Part shown: positions 11,663 through 22,884 of the stretch, piece after piece
Layout: every line of letters starts with the position of its first letter
Numbering within the stretch: the first letter of the stretch is position 1
Origin: Isoetes taiwanensis
Lineage: Eukaryota; Streptophyta; Lycopodiopsida; Isoetales; Isoetaceae
Length of the DNA stretch: 64,000 bases
Assembly: GCA_021234155.1 (NCBI GenBank)
Contig: JAJEKV010000084.1
Location: forward strand, 1,754,545-1,818,544
Reading direction: 5' to 3'
Position numbers and translations under genes: made by a program
The notes under the pieces: model-generated
Databases searched by the model: none
What the model saw: only the letters and a program-made list of their open reading frames with translations
Told to the model about the DNA's origin: nothing

Positions 11663-11920
11663 GTACATCAATTTATTATCACGTAAAAGCGATCTTGGTG
11701 GATAAGAATAAATCTCGGTCCCGGCTATTGGCCCGGTTAATGGTTGGTTTGCAGTTTTTGTCAAAATGAAAAAATCAAACTTTAAGTTGGAGTTGTGTAA
11801 AATGCTTGTTTCAAAGTTGTATGCTGATATGGATAGTATCTTATTCTCAAGAACATGCTCCGAGGATGAGTTAGGAAGAAAATTTCTGATTGGCCTGTCT
11901 CATTTGGAAGATTCCCACAA

Positions 11921-12070
11921 ATGAAATCCTCATTACTGGCTGTGGAGGAAGCTGAAATTACTGCAGGAGATTATATGAAGGATGAAGTAAAAAATTGTGT
12001 GTTTTTCGAAAGTGATCTAACTGATGAAGATTTCCACAGTCTAGAAAGCGTGCTTGATATAGAAAAATAG
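11921..12070 (+). CDS. Short ORF, possible terminal exon
   Basis: ATG-initiated frame of 49 codons ending in TAG. It encodes an acidic peptide with VEEAEITAGDYMKDEV, then SDLTDEDFHSLESVL. The composition is coding-like and it lies 260 bp after the exon at 11,516-11,662, so it could be a terminal exon of the same gene. I see no convincing acceptor placing it in frame and do not recognise it. An acidic tail like this occurs in many unrelated proteins. Confidence 0.25.
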   Translation: MKSSLLAVEEAEITAGDYMKDEVKNCVFFESDLTDEDFHSLESVLDIEK

Positions 12071-14599
12071 AGTCAAATGATGATAAAAACAGACAAGAGA
12101 AAGTCCCCACCACGACTTTACAAAATTAGGCGGATTTCTTATAATTCACGAACAAAATGTGGAATGTTATGCTTTGCATAGGGACATGCTATTTGGAAAA
12201 AGCAAAAACTTTGGGGCTCTGCTCCTAATTAATTTGAACCTTGAGCTCTCCTTGGCATTGCCAGATGATGAAATCCGGTTTGGAATTATCAAAATTTTGA
12301 TAGCTAGAGAAATACTTTACCAAAGAGATTGCACTACACGCTTTCTTTGGTGAACCACATCAAACCGCGGTACATATGAGCCAAAAGGGGAACATGGCAC
12401 TACGATGATAAGAGAGATGGATTTTGGTCAAAGAGATCACGGAGGACTCGCGTTTATTACATGTGGATGCAATAAGTTTCTCAGAAGGTAGCCCGAAATT
12501 GACGATGAGTGCCGATTGGAATTATATGGATCATGCAATATGGTTTATTCTCAGCAATCTCAGTGATATTTTCTGATACAACTCTATGGCTAAAATGGTA
12601 TGTCTAACAAAGTTATTACATAATGTTCACCGCGACCCCAATTTTTGGTCCGCAGTTGACTTGGATTTAATACGGAAGTGTTGTTTTATATAAAAAACAA
12701 CTTTAAAATATTAAAGTCCGCATTATTTTGTTGCTCCGGTTGCTAAGAGCGATGGTCTCTTGAGGAAAAATCAGCGATAAGTGACATAGTTTTGTGAATT
12801 TTTGTCAAGCGTGTCTTTTCCTTCAACTGTTGTTTTAGGCCGAACCATCGTTGTTTATCTTTAAAATAGCCGCGTGTAGGTTTTAATTTTACTACACACG
12901 AAAAACTAAAATTATGATGAAATAAAACACTACAAAGAAAAAAAACACATAGGAAATAGAAAATTGGTGTTTTCAAGTGTTCTTTTCGCGTGTAATGGAC
13001 ATGTTGTTTTGCAAAAATTAAAAAATCATTATGGCTTTTTTTTAATTTACAAAACCCTACATGTGTTATTGAAATCTAGCTATAGTTTTTCTAAATAAGG
13101 ACTATCACGAAAAAATAAAATTATTACCGCATTAGAAAAAATATGTTTCTAATGTGGTTGTTTAACTAATGAGATATTAACCGCGTGGCATATTTAAAAA
13201 AAAACGGTATTCTTGCTAATCAAATATGGACCGCGTGGCCTACTTTTGAAATAAAAAGCATTATTATCACCATTAGGAAAAACAAAGTATTGTTTTTAAT
13301 ATGTCTTCTAACAAATCAAATGTTGACGTGCATGAGACATTAAAAAAAATTCCTATAGACCACAATTTAAAAGCTAATATATTATGAACTTTATATTGCT
13401 CTTTTTATTTTAAAAAGAGGAAAACCTTTTGGGAATCGAACCCAAAAAGATCCATAAGGCATAATATACAATGTTATCCTAATTCTCATTCATAATAATA
13501 GATTGCAATCTAAATTTCCAGTTAGATTAAAACATTCAATGGTAAGGTCAAAAGCAATTGAATTAATGGTTAAGATTAAAAACAATGTAGCACAATTGGT
13601 ACGTGCTAATGGAAACTTTGATCAAACCTCCTTGGTTCAGCTTAGCAATGCTATGTCACCAGGGCTTGAGGGAGAGGCAACACCATTACCATTCACCACT
13701 GACTTTCGGATTTTTGGTATGGTTGCAAGCTCTTTTAAATTCTTGGTAGTGGAAAAGCAACCATGACTCGCTTCATGCGCATATGCATACTCAGGTTCTA
13801 GGATTTGCTCACCGAGGTTGAATTGTAGCTGGCTCTAGGGTTATGGTGCCGACCCGAGCCAATGAGAAGTAGGGCAGACGAGCTTCTAACTGGATTTAGG
13901 CGGACGCTTACGTGCCTTTAAGCAGAACAAGCTTCTTTGCCTTTAGGCAGAACCGAGCTTTAGATGTATCTGTAGGCTGCGGTACGGTGAGGGAGAAGCA
14001 GTAGTAGTTGATCTGAAAAGGAAAATCAAAAGGGAAAATGAGTCTTTGTTGTGAACGTCACGGAAAGAAAAACAAGGGAAAGCGAAAGGAAGAATCGAGG
14101 AATGAAAATGAGTAAATATACCATTGCGGATGGGAACTTGCATGAGTCCGGACCGCAAGAGTTCTTTCAGCACGACTACGATCGGTATTGTGAGATCTGT
14201 TTAGCCACTTCAAAACCTTAAATCCGACATGATAATAAAACAATTTCCATTGTTATTGATGCGAAATGAAGAAAACGAGAATAACCCGAGAAATAGATCA
14301 GCCGGGGTCTTTTGGATCCGAAAAAATGGCGGCCGAAGCAAAATGCGTGCGAATCGAGCGGTGTAGAATCGATCTCTCTCGTATTCAATAACGGCGAGAG
14401 GCGGACCCAAAAAGGCGTGCTTTTAGCCGTGGAGTGGGATTTATCCGGCACACAAAAACCGTTATTTTTACCACCTATATCGTGGCTCGTTCTCGCCGCC
14501 GCAAAGCCATAACCCCAAGAAGCTTAGGCGTACCTACGCCTGTCGCTACAAGCCATAACCCAAAGATGGGAAGCTTGACCAATGGAGAGAAAGGAAAGA
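12071..14599. other. AT-rich intergenic stretch without supported genes
   Basis: I see no recognisable gene. Open frames at 12,159-12,353 and 13,503-13,766 start with ATG but carry no motif, and their flanks show no splice or promoter pattern I would trust. Around 13,430-13,450 the minus strand contains GGTTCGATTCCC, a perfect pol III B-box, but no matching A-box or cloverleaf. The GC content rises after about 13,800, toward the satellite complex. Confidence 0.35.
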
Positions 14600-14760
14600 T
14601 CTGAGGGGCACATTGCCATAGCCAAGGAGCTCCGCCATCGCCATAGCATAGGAGCTCCGGCAGACGCCATAGCCAATGCATGGAGCATCGCCATAGCCAA
14701 TGTAAGCGGCGGGGAGCATTGCCATAGCCTAGGACCTCGCCATCGCCATGGCCAAGGGAG
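14600..14760. repeat. Degenerate GCCATAGCC tandem repeat
   Basis: The motif CGCCATAGCC recurs about ten times with variable spacers such as AAGGAGCTC, ATGGAGCAT and TGCATGGAGC. The irregular period gives parallel open frames on both strands, which I treat as artefacts. Confidence 0.6.
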
Positions 14761-15289
14761 GGAAACGAAAAACACAAGGAACCTCAAAGGGCCAATGAGG
14801 GTAGAGGACCCGGATCAAGCATCTTGGCCGTTGATCGGCGTCATCAATCGCTTGCCCGCCGTTTTTAAGGGCCAATAACATAATAGGGCCGGGATCAAGA
14901 TCTCCACCATGCATCTTGATTAATGAAATATTTTTAATGGTTTAATTCATATCTTTTTTTATAATTCAAATGTTGTGCCCCTAGGATTCACCATGCTACA
15001 CGGTTGGCTCCAACATGCCCCTCTCTTTGTAATATCCTACCGAGCAGCCTCTTTGTATTATCAGGCCCCCTCCATTGAACTAATCCCCCCCTTTGAACCT
15101 ATCCCCCCACCCCCAACTTCATCGCCCGAGATAAGACAACCGTACTAGATTTTTGGTATTTTTTTTTGTACTAAATCGGCAAAGCAAAGCAGGATAGGGG
15201 GGGATAGGTGGGGACATCTACTTCAATCATTTGCAGGCGGATACTACAAGAGAGGGGGCGGATTATTCAAACCAGCCCATGTCACGCGG
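14761..15289. other. Boundary region with C-rich and G-rich blocks
   Basis: No gene is visible. A C-rich block near 15,085-15,115 (CCTATCCCCCCACCCCC) and a G-rich block near 15,193-15,215 (GGATAGGGGGGGATAGGTGG) are roughly inverted copies about 80 bp apart. They lie just outside the first minisatellite array and could be a terminal inverted repeat or chance low complexity. Confidence 0.35.
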
Positions 15290-16165
15290 GCTCAAACATG
15301 CCACCTAGGCTCCAACATGCCAAGGTGGCTCAAACCCGCGTGGGCTCCAACATGCTAAGGTGGTTGAAACATGCCACCTAGGCTCCAACATGCCACCGGT
15401 GCTCAAACATGCCATGCATGGAGTGCCTAGGTGGCGTGCTTGAGCCTAGGTGGCATGCTTGAGCCACTAGATGGCATGTTGGAACCACCTTGGCATTTTT
15501 GAGCCTAGGTGGCATGTTTGAGCCACCTTGGCATGTTGGAGCCCGATGGCTGAACCCAGCTTGACATGTTGGAGCCTAGGTGAGCTTTCTGTGGCATATT
15601 TGAGCCACCTTGGCATACCCGAGCCTAGGTGGCATGTTAGAGCCACCTTGGCATGTTGGAGCCCACGTGGCATGTTGGAGCCACCTTGGCACGTTGGAGC
15701 CTAGGTGGCATGTTGGAGCCCACGTGGCATGTTTGAGCCACCTTGGCATGTTGGGGCCTAGGTGGCATGTTGGAGCCACCTTGGCACGTTGGAGCCTAAG
15801 GTGGTGGCATGTTGGAGCCCCGTGGCATGTTTGAGCCACCTTGGCATGTTGGGGCCCTCGGTGGCATGTTTGAGCCACCTTGACATGTTTGAGCCTAGGT
15901 GGCATGTTGGGCCACATTGGCATGTTATTGGAGCCTAGGTGGCATGTTGTAGCCCATGTGGCATGTTTGAGCCACCTTGGCATGTGATGCCACCTAGGCT
16001 CCAACATGCCAAGGTGATGCCACCTAGGCACGAACATGCCACCTAGGCTCGAACATGCCAAGGTGGGTCAAACATGCCAAGGTGGCTCCAACATGCCACC
16101 TATGCTCCAACATGCCAAGGTGGCTCAAAAATGCCAAGGTGGCTTAAACATGCCATGTGGGCATG
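15290..16165. repeat. 19-bp minisatellite, three blocks in alternating orientation (+/-/+)
   Basis: The unit is GGCTCCAACATGCCA plus a four-base ending. The endings are mainly CCTA, AGGT and CGTG, and C at position 6 alternates with A. Units run forward at about 15,290-15,415, reverse at about 15,418-15,985 and forward again to about 16,165. Because 3 x 19 = 57 bp, every stop-free frame yields a 19-residue repeating peptide, so the open frames here are by-products and not genes. Confidence 0.9.
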
Positions 16166-16832
16166 ATGATAGGACTTCATGCAAGAAATATGATAACCTT
16201 TGGAACTTTTGGTAGAGGCATTTTGTCGCCGGGCAATTACAAAGGCTTGAAATAGAGATTCGACTTAGCCATGCCATCCTAAACTGCGAAATTACCCTAG
16301 GGACCAAGTTAAACGGTCATTTTTGCAACGAAAAAAATACTTAACCCTCTACATGGCGTGATACGCAGCCACCTCTTAGACCGGTTGACTACTTAACATG
16401 TTGGACATGAGCTACTTTGGCGCTTCTTGGAAAAGGGGTAGTCTTCTACCCACGAAACTTGGTCTCCAGGGTAATGTCAACGTTTTGAGTCCATTGGCAG
16501 AGTCAGTTCACAGTTCCGGAGTGGGAAAGTTGCCCATCCGTGGCCAAGGTTCTTTGGGAGAGGACCTTTGGGGCGAACTGCCTCCGGAAGGTTTTAAAGG
16601 CACATCTTATGGCATCAACACCCTCCCTCTACGTGATGACATTGTGCAAGATTTTGGTCGAATCTGACTAGGATATAGCCTCCGAAACGTAAACCCTGTG
16701 TGTTGCTAGGTTATTGAAGGGTTTACGTTATGGGGGTCGAGTTTTAGTCGGTTGCACTTGGGTCATGGTTGAGAAGCTGCAATTGAGAACATGAAGCAAT
16801 AGGAACTAATGGAATGGGGTTTGGAGTTATCG
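16166..16832. other. Spacer between minisatellite arrays
   Basis: It begins with a block (AGGACTTCATGCAAGAAATA, near 16,172) that is repeated at about 17,670, after the next array. It also contains a weak relative of the telo-box palindrome at about 16,688-16,728 (CGTAAACCCT ... AGGGTTTACG). The plus-strand frame 16,398-16,667 is open for 89 codons but shows no known motif. Confidence 0.5.
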
Positions 16833-17525
16833 ACATGCCATGTGGGCTCCAACATGCCACCTAGGCTCCAACATGCCAGGTGGCTCAAACATGCCACGTG
16901 GGCTCCCAACATGCCACTTAGGCTCCAACATGCCATGATGCCACTCGGCCCAAACATGCCAAGGTCGCCAAACATGCCACGCAGCTCCAACATGCAAGCT
17001 ATCCTCCAACCTGCCAAGGTGGCTCGAACATGCCACCTAGGCACCAACATGCCACCTAGGCTCAAACATGCCACGGTGGCTCAAACATGCCAAGGTGGCT
17101 CAAACATGCAACGCGGGCTCCAACATGCCAAGTTGGCTCAAACATGCAATGTGGGCTCCAACATGCCAAGGTGGCTCAGGCATGCCAAGGTGGCTCAGAC
17201 ATGCCACCTAGGCTCGGGCTATGACAAGGTGGCTCAAACATGCCACGTGGGCTCCAACATGCCACCTAGGTTCCAACATGCAAAGGTGGCTCAAACATGC
17301 CACGTTGACTCCAACATGCCACGTGGGCTCTAACATGCCACGTGGGCTCTAACATGCCAAGGTGGCTCAAACATGCCACCTAAGCTCTAACATGCCACCT
17401 AGGCTCAAACATGTCAATGTGGCTCCATATGCCACGTGGGCTCCAACATGCCACCTAGGTTCCAACATGCAAAGGTGGCTCGGGCATGCCACACCTAGGC
17501 TCAAGCATGCCACCTAGGCACTCCA
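16833..17525 (+). repeat. 19-bp minisatellite array, forward orientation
   Basis: About 36 degenerate copies of the 19-bp unit are all in forward orientation, with the same three endings as the 15.3-kb cluster. It is the left arm of a large inverted arrangement whose right arm is the reverse array at 21,656-22,795. Confidence 0.9.
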
Positions 17526-17735
17526 AGTGGTGACATGGCATGTCAAGTAAGCAAGGCCAAGTTTTGACTAGGCCAAAATGAAAAGATGTCCATCTTTGGT
17601 CTTTTCATTGGGTGATGTTGGCAAATTTTGGGTGACATGGCTAGATGGTGGTGACGTGACTAGGACTTTATGCAAGAAATATGATAACCTTTGAAATTTT
17701 TGTAGAGGAGTTTGGCAAGGGATAGAATAGAAGGA
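17526..17735 (+). repeat. Inverted-repeat spacer, left copy
   Basis: The first ~130 bases (from about 17,525) are the reverse complement of about 21,520-21,655. Shared landmarks are AAGTGGTGACATGGCATG, the GTTTTGACTAGGCCAAAA region, AAGATGTCCATCTTTGGTC and GGTGACATGGCTAGATGATGG-like sequence. It extends the inverted repeat beyond the minisatellite, so the symmetry is not a trivial result of short repeats. Confidence 0.85.
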
Positions 17736-17894
17736 TCTTGGAGAACTCACAAGCCCCTTTCCAAAGGGTGGGGAGTCTCGGATCAGCATGTTGTGCGGGG
17801 GATTCGACCCCATCTTCGGGCATGGTCCCCGTGAGCATACACAGAGAACTCCATGCAAAGTTTAGGATGTGTGAGTCTCGTCTTGACTTCGAGA

Positions 17895-17934
17895 TGTAAA
17901 CCCTAGCAAACCCTAGGGTTTGATAGGGTTTACA
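17895..17934. repeat. 40-bp telo-box palindrome (copy 1)
   Basis: The left half is TGTAAACCCTAGCAAACCCT. The right half is its reverse complement with one mismatch (19 of 20 pairs). It contains AAACCCTA, the plant telo-box and telomere unit, in both orientations. As single-stranded DNA or RNA it could form a long perfect hairpin. Confidence 0.9.
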
Positions 17935-18198
17935 TTCGGGATCTCGATGACCCCGGAGGGCCCGGGGATCCGGCGTGGAATACCCGTCTTTGGATTACCC
18001 TCATGGCACCGGGAGACAGAGCCAAATTTCGGTGCGCGCATACCTTTCGAGACTCCCCTTCACAAGCCCCTTTTAGGTGAAGGGGAGTGGAAAAAGCATC
18101 TTTTGCTAGGGGATTCGACCCCATCGAGGGCATGGTCCCCAGAGCATACACATAGAACTCCATGCAAAGGGATGTGTGAGTCTCCGCCTTGGCCGAGA

Positions 18199-18238
18199 TG
18201 TAAACCCTAGCAAACCCTAGGGTTTGATAGGGTTTACA
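18199..18238. repeat. 40-bp telo-box palindrome (copy 2)
   Basis: This is identical to copy 1, including the single mismatch, and sits at the same place in the ~310-bp repeat. Confidence 0.9.
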
Positions 18239-18514
18239 TTCTGGGGATGCTCCGATGACCCAGAGGGCCCAGGATCTGACGTGGAATACCCGTGCTGGAT
18301 TACCCTCATGGCACTGGGAGACAGAGCCAAATTTCCCGGTGCAGCATACCTTTCGGAGACTCCCCTTCACAAGCCCCTTTCCAGTGAAGGGGAGTCTGGA
18401 AAAGCATGCTGCGCAGGGGGATTTGACCCCATCTCCGGGCATGGTCCCCAGAGCATACACAGAGAACTCCATGCAAAGTTTCGGATGTGTGAGTCTCCGT
18501 CTTTGATTTCGAGA

Positions 18515-18554
18515 TGTAAACCCTAGCAAACCCTAGGGTTTGATAGGGTTTACA
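18515..18554. repeat. 40-bp telo-box palindrome (copy 3)
   Basis: This is identical to copies 1 and 2, while the surrounding repeat sequence has diverged by indels. Confidence 0.9.
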
Positions 18555-18580
18555 TTCTGGGGATGCTCCTCTGATCAAGA

Positions 18581-21430
18581 GGGCCGTGGAACTTGTCCCC
18601 TAGGGTAATTTCGGCGTTCCAGATGACATGGAGAGGTCGGATCGCCAATCCGGGGCCTCCTCCATGCCCCAAAATCGAAAACGTGGTCTAAACCCTGTCA
18701 GGGCCAACGGTGGCCATCCCAATCAAAAATCGAGGGTCTAAAGCTCGCCCGAAAATACCGGGGATTTTCCTGTACGCTCGCGGCCACTTGGCAAGCCAGC
18801 TGGCTGAAAATCAGGATTTTTCCCCGCCCCATGCATTAATTATGAATTTCCGGAGCATAAACACAAAAAACAACACAGATAAAAATCCGGGTCTCGAAAA
18901 AAGGTGAAATCTTGGCAGGATATGCAACATGACGCTGCACACGCAAGAGAAAATGCACCGACAATAGAAGCACAAGCAGAGGCATGAGACGAGCTTCCGA
19001 GCCAACCCCCTTTCGGAGGCCACCGGGTCGGTAACGTCCTACTGAGCAGTGGAGCTAGCTTTTCTTCTCCGTGGTCACATGTATACCACCTAGCAGTCCT
19101 AGTGCTCCTATTGTCACTTCAATCTTCTACCAGGGCCTCAGGGTGAACCCCAAGTATCTTGTTCTTGCAGGCTAATCCAAGCCGGGGCCGAGGGCGGGCT
19201 GGACCCCCACTCCTAACCGAACTGCGGTCCGCCAATGGACCCGGAACATCCCCATTACCTAGGGGACCAAGTTTCGTGGGCAGAAGACCACCCCCTCTCC
19301 AAGAAACGCCAAAGTAGGTCGTTTACTACACACTTGTAGTCAATTGGCATGGAGGTGGATGCTGAATACCTCCTAGTGAGGGGTAAGTGATTGATCCCCT
19401 GGGAAAACTCGCCGTGGAACTTGTCCCCTAGGGTAATTTCGATTGGGACGACGACGCGGCAGGTCGGATCGCCAATCGGGGGCCTCCTCCATGCCCCAAA
19501 ATCAAAAACGTGGTCTAAAACATCGCCAAGGCCAGCGGTGGCCATCCCAATAAAAATCGAGGGTCTAAAACTCATCCGAAATACAGGGATTTTCCTATAC
19601 TCGAGGGCCACTTGGCAAGCCAGCTGGCTGAAAACCAGGATTTTTCCCCGCCCCATGCATTAATTATGAATTTCGAGCATAAACACAAAGAAAAGCATGA
19701 TAAAAATTTGGTCTCGAAAAAAAGGTGAAATCTTGGCGGGGATGTGCGCATGACGCCGCACACGCAAGAGAAAAAATGCACCGCAATAGAAGCACAAGCA
19801 GAGGCATGAGACGAAGCTTCGAGCCAACCCCTTCCCGGAGACCACCGCCCAGAACGCCCTACTAGGTAGTGGAGCTAGCTTTTCTTCTCCGTGGTCACAT
19901 GTATACCACCTAGCAATCCTAGTGCTGCTATTCTCACTTCAATCTTCTACTGGGGGCCTGGGGTGAACCCCAAGTATCTTGTTCTCGCAGGCTAGTCCAA
20001 GCCGGGGCCGAGGGGCTAGACCCCCACTCCTAACCGAGAACTAGCTCGCCTAATGGACCCTAACATCCCCATTACCTAGGGGACCAAGTTTGGGGCGTAA
20101 GACCACCCCTCTCCAAGAAACGCCAAAGTAGGTCGTTTACTACACACTTGTAGTCAATTGGCATGGAGGTGGATGATGAATACCTCCTAGTGAGGGGTAA
20201 GTGATTGATCCCCCCGGGAAAACTCGGCCGTGGAACTTGTCCCCTAGGGTAATTTCGTCGCCCGACGACGCCGGGCGCAGGTCGGATTGCCAATCCGGGG
20301 CCTCCTCCATGCCCCAAAATCGGTAAAAACGTGGTCTAAACCCTGTCAAGGCCAACGGTGGCCATCCCAATAAAAATCGAGGGTCTAAAACTCATCCGAA
20401 AATACCGGGATTTTCCTATACTCGGGGCCACTTGGCAAGCCAGCTGGCTGAAAACCAGGATTTTTCCCCGCCCCATGCATTAATTATGAATTTCCTGGAG
20501 CATAAACACAAAGAAAAGCATGGATAAAAATTTGGGTCTCGAAAAAAGGTGAAATCTTGGCGGGGATGTGCAGCATGACGCCGCACACGCAAGAGAAAAT
20601 GCACCGCAATAGAAGCACAAGCAGAGGCATGAGACGAAGCTTCGAGCCAACCCCTTCCAGGAGACCACCGGGTTGGTAACGTCCTACTAGGTAGTGGAGC
20701 TAGCTTTTCTTCTCCGTGGTCACATGTATACCACCTAGCAGTCCTAGTGCTGCTATTCTCACTTCAATCTTCTACCAGGGCCTCAGGGTGAACCCCAAGT
20801 ATCTTGTTCTCGCAGGCTAGTCCAAGCCGGGGCCGAGGGGCGGGCTGGACCCCCACCGGAATCGCAGAACCGGCTCTCGCCAATGGACCCGGAACATCCC
20901 CATTACCTAGGGGACCAAGTTTCGTGGGCAGAAGACCACCCCCTCTCCAAGAAACGCCAAAGTAGGTCGTTTACTACACACTTGTAGTCAATTGGCATGG
21001 AGGTGGATGCTGAATACCTCCTAGTGAGGGGTAAGTGATTGATCCCTTGGGAAAACTCGCCGTGGAACTTGTCCCCTAGGGTAATTTCGCCGTTCCGGAC
21101 GACGTGGCGAGGTCGGATCGCCAATTCGGGGCCTCCTCCATGCTCCAAAATTGAAAACGTGGTCTAAACCTTGTCAGGGCCAACGGCGGCCATCCCAATA
21201 AAAAATCGAGGGTCTAAAACTCATCCGGAAATACCGGGGATTTTCCTATACTCTCCGGGACACTTGGCAAGCCAGCTGGCTGAAAACCAGGATTTTTCCC
21301 TGCCCCATGCATTAGTTATGAATTTCCGGAGCATAAACACAAAGAAAAGCACAGATAAAAATCCGGGTCTCAAAAAAAGGTGAAATCTTGGCGGGATGTG
21401 CAAGATGACGCCTGCATCACGCAAGAGAGA
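18581..21430. repeat. ~820-bp tandem repeat, about 3.4 copies
   Basis: The landmark CCTCCTCCATGC recurs at about 18,655, 19,484, 20,298 and 21,130, giving periods of about 829, 814 and 832 bp. Each unit contains GGTGGCCATCCCAAT, GGCAAGCCAGCTGGCTGAAA, CCCGCCCCATGCATTA, GCTAGCTTTTCTTCTCCG and CCCAAGTATCTTGTTCT. The units are GC-rich and differ mostly by small deletions. Open frames recur at equivalent places but are broken differently in each copy, which argues against coding. Confidence 0.9.
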
Positions 21431-21655
21431 AAATGCACCAGCATATATACCTTCGGAGACCCCTTCACAAGAAAGGGGCAGCCGAGGTGCCCCGCCTGTT
21501 TTGCAAAGACATCCAAGGTCCATGTCACCATCATCTAGCCATGTCACCTAAAATTTGCCAACGTCACCCCATCGAAAAAAGACCAAAGATGGACATCTTT
21601 GGTTTTTGGCCTAGTCAAAACTTGACCTTGCTTATTTGGCATGCCATGTCACCAC
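21431..21655 (-). repeat. Inverted-repeat spacer, right copy (with partial 310-bp unit)
   Basis: It opens with a fragment of the ~310-bp repeat (CTTCGGAGACCCCTTCACAAG). From about 21,520 it continues as the reverse complement of 17,526-17,655, so it forms the inner part of the right arm of the fold-back. Confidence 0.8.
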
Positions 21656-22795
21656 TTGGGGTGCCTAGGTGGCATGCTTGAGACTAGGTGGCATGCCCGA
21701 GCCACCTTGGCATGTTGGAGCCCTGCATGGCATGTTGGAGCTACCTTGGCATGTTGGAGCCCACGTGGCATTATGGAGTCCACGTGGCATGTTTGAGCCA
21801 CCTTGGCATGTTGGAGCCTAGGTGGCATGTTTGAGCCCACCTTGGCATGTTTGAGCCACCTGGCATGTTTGAGCCTGGGTGGCATGTTGGAGCCAAGATG
21901 GCATGTTTGAGCCACCTAGGAATGTTGGAGCCTAGGTGGCATGTTGGAGCCCACGTGGCATATTTGAGCCACCTTGGCAAGTTGGAGCATAGGTGGTATG
22001 TTGGAGCCAGCGTGGCATGTTTGAGCACGTTGGAGCCTAGGTGGCATGTTTGAGCCATTTTGTCATTTTGTAGCCTAGGTGGCATGTTTGAGCCACCTTG
22101 GCATGTTTGAGCCTAGGTGGCATGTTGGATCCACCTTGGCATGTGGGAACCACCTTGGCATGTTTGAGCCTAGGTGGCATGTTTGAGCCACCTTGGCATG
22201 TTTGAGCCCACGTGGCATGTTTGAGCCACCTTGGCATGTTTGAGCACGTTGGAGCCTAGGTGGCATGTTTGAGCCACCTTGGCATGTTGGAGCCACCTTG
22301 GCATGTTGGAGCCTAGGTGGCATGTTGGAGACCACGTGGCATGTTTGAGCCACCTTGCCATGTTAGAGCCTAGGTGGCATGTTGAGCCCCAGGTGGCATG
22401 CTTGAGCCACCTTGGCATGTTGGAGCCCACTTGGCATATTTGAGCCACCTTGGCAAGTTGGAGCATAGGTGGCATGTTAGAGCCCGCGTGGCATGTTTGA
22501 GCATGTTGGAGCCTAGGTGGCATGTTGGAGCCACCTTTGGCACGCGGCATGTTGGAGCCCACGTGGCATGTTTGAGCCTAGGTGGCATGTTAGAGCCACG
22601 GTGGCATGTTGGAGCCTAGGTGGCATGTTTGAGCCAACTTGGCATATTTAAGCCTAGGTGGCATGTTGTGAGCCACCTTGGCATGTTGGAGGCTAGGTGG
22701 CATAGTGGAGCCCACGTGGCATGTTTGAGCCACCTTGGCATGTTTGAGCCTAGGTGGCATGTTGGAGCCACCTTGGCATGTTGGTGCCCACGTTA
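21656..22795 (-). repeat. 19-bp minisatellite array, reverse orientation
   Basis: About 60 copies of the 19-bp unit run in reverse orientation (GGCATGTTGGAGCC...), with the same three ending classes. This is the right arm of the inverted arrangement facing 16,833-17,525. Open frames in it, up to 130 codons, encode only 19-residue repeats. Confidence 0.9.
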
Positions 22796-22884
22796 TGCAA
22801 AAATAGGTGTTAAGTAATTGAAGTAGTTGAAGTAACTTGTGTTACATGGAATACTAGTATAAGAACATGTGATTGTGCACGTGC

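Larger units (their letters stand above)
17736..18580. repeat. ~310-bp tandem repeat, nearly three copies
   Basis: Consecutive copies share the order CACAAGCCCCTTT, GGGGATTCGACCCCAT, GCATGGTCCCC, AGAGAACTCCATGCAAAG, a 40-bp palindrome, GACCC.GAGGGCCC, and GGAGACAGAGCCAAATTT. Palindrome starts at 17,895, 18,199 and 18,515 give periods of 304 and 316 bp. A partial copy reappears near 21,447-21,480. No gene function is apparent. Confidence 0.9.

Noticed and set aside
13420..13510. Possible tRNA on the minus strand (GGTTCGATTCCC)
   Set aside because: A perfect B-box and T-stem but no A-box, anticodon arm or acceptor stem.
14475..14878. Overlapping open frames on both strands (87-100 codons)
   Set aside because: Generated by the GCCATAGCC repeat; no homology pattern.
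15576..16061. 161-codon minus-strand frame and similar frames in the minisatellites (16,809-17,333; 22,170-22,562)
   Set aside because: They encode only 19-residue repeats produced by a 19-bp unit lacking stops, and open frames occur on both strands at once.
15290..16165. CRISPR array
   Set aside because: The 19-bp units are contiguous without unique spacers, they switch orientation, and the context is eukaryotic.
17930..18529. 199-codon minus-strand frame across the ~310-bp repeats
   Set aside because: The frame is repeated with each unit and broken differently in each copy; it shows no domain and no start-site context.
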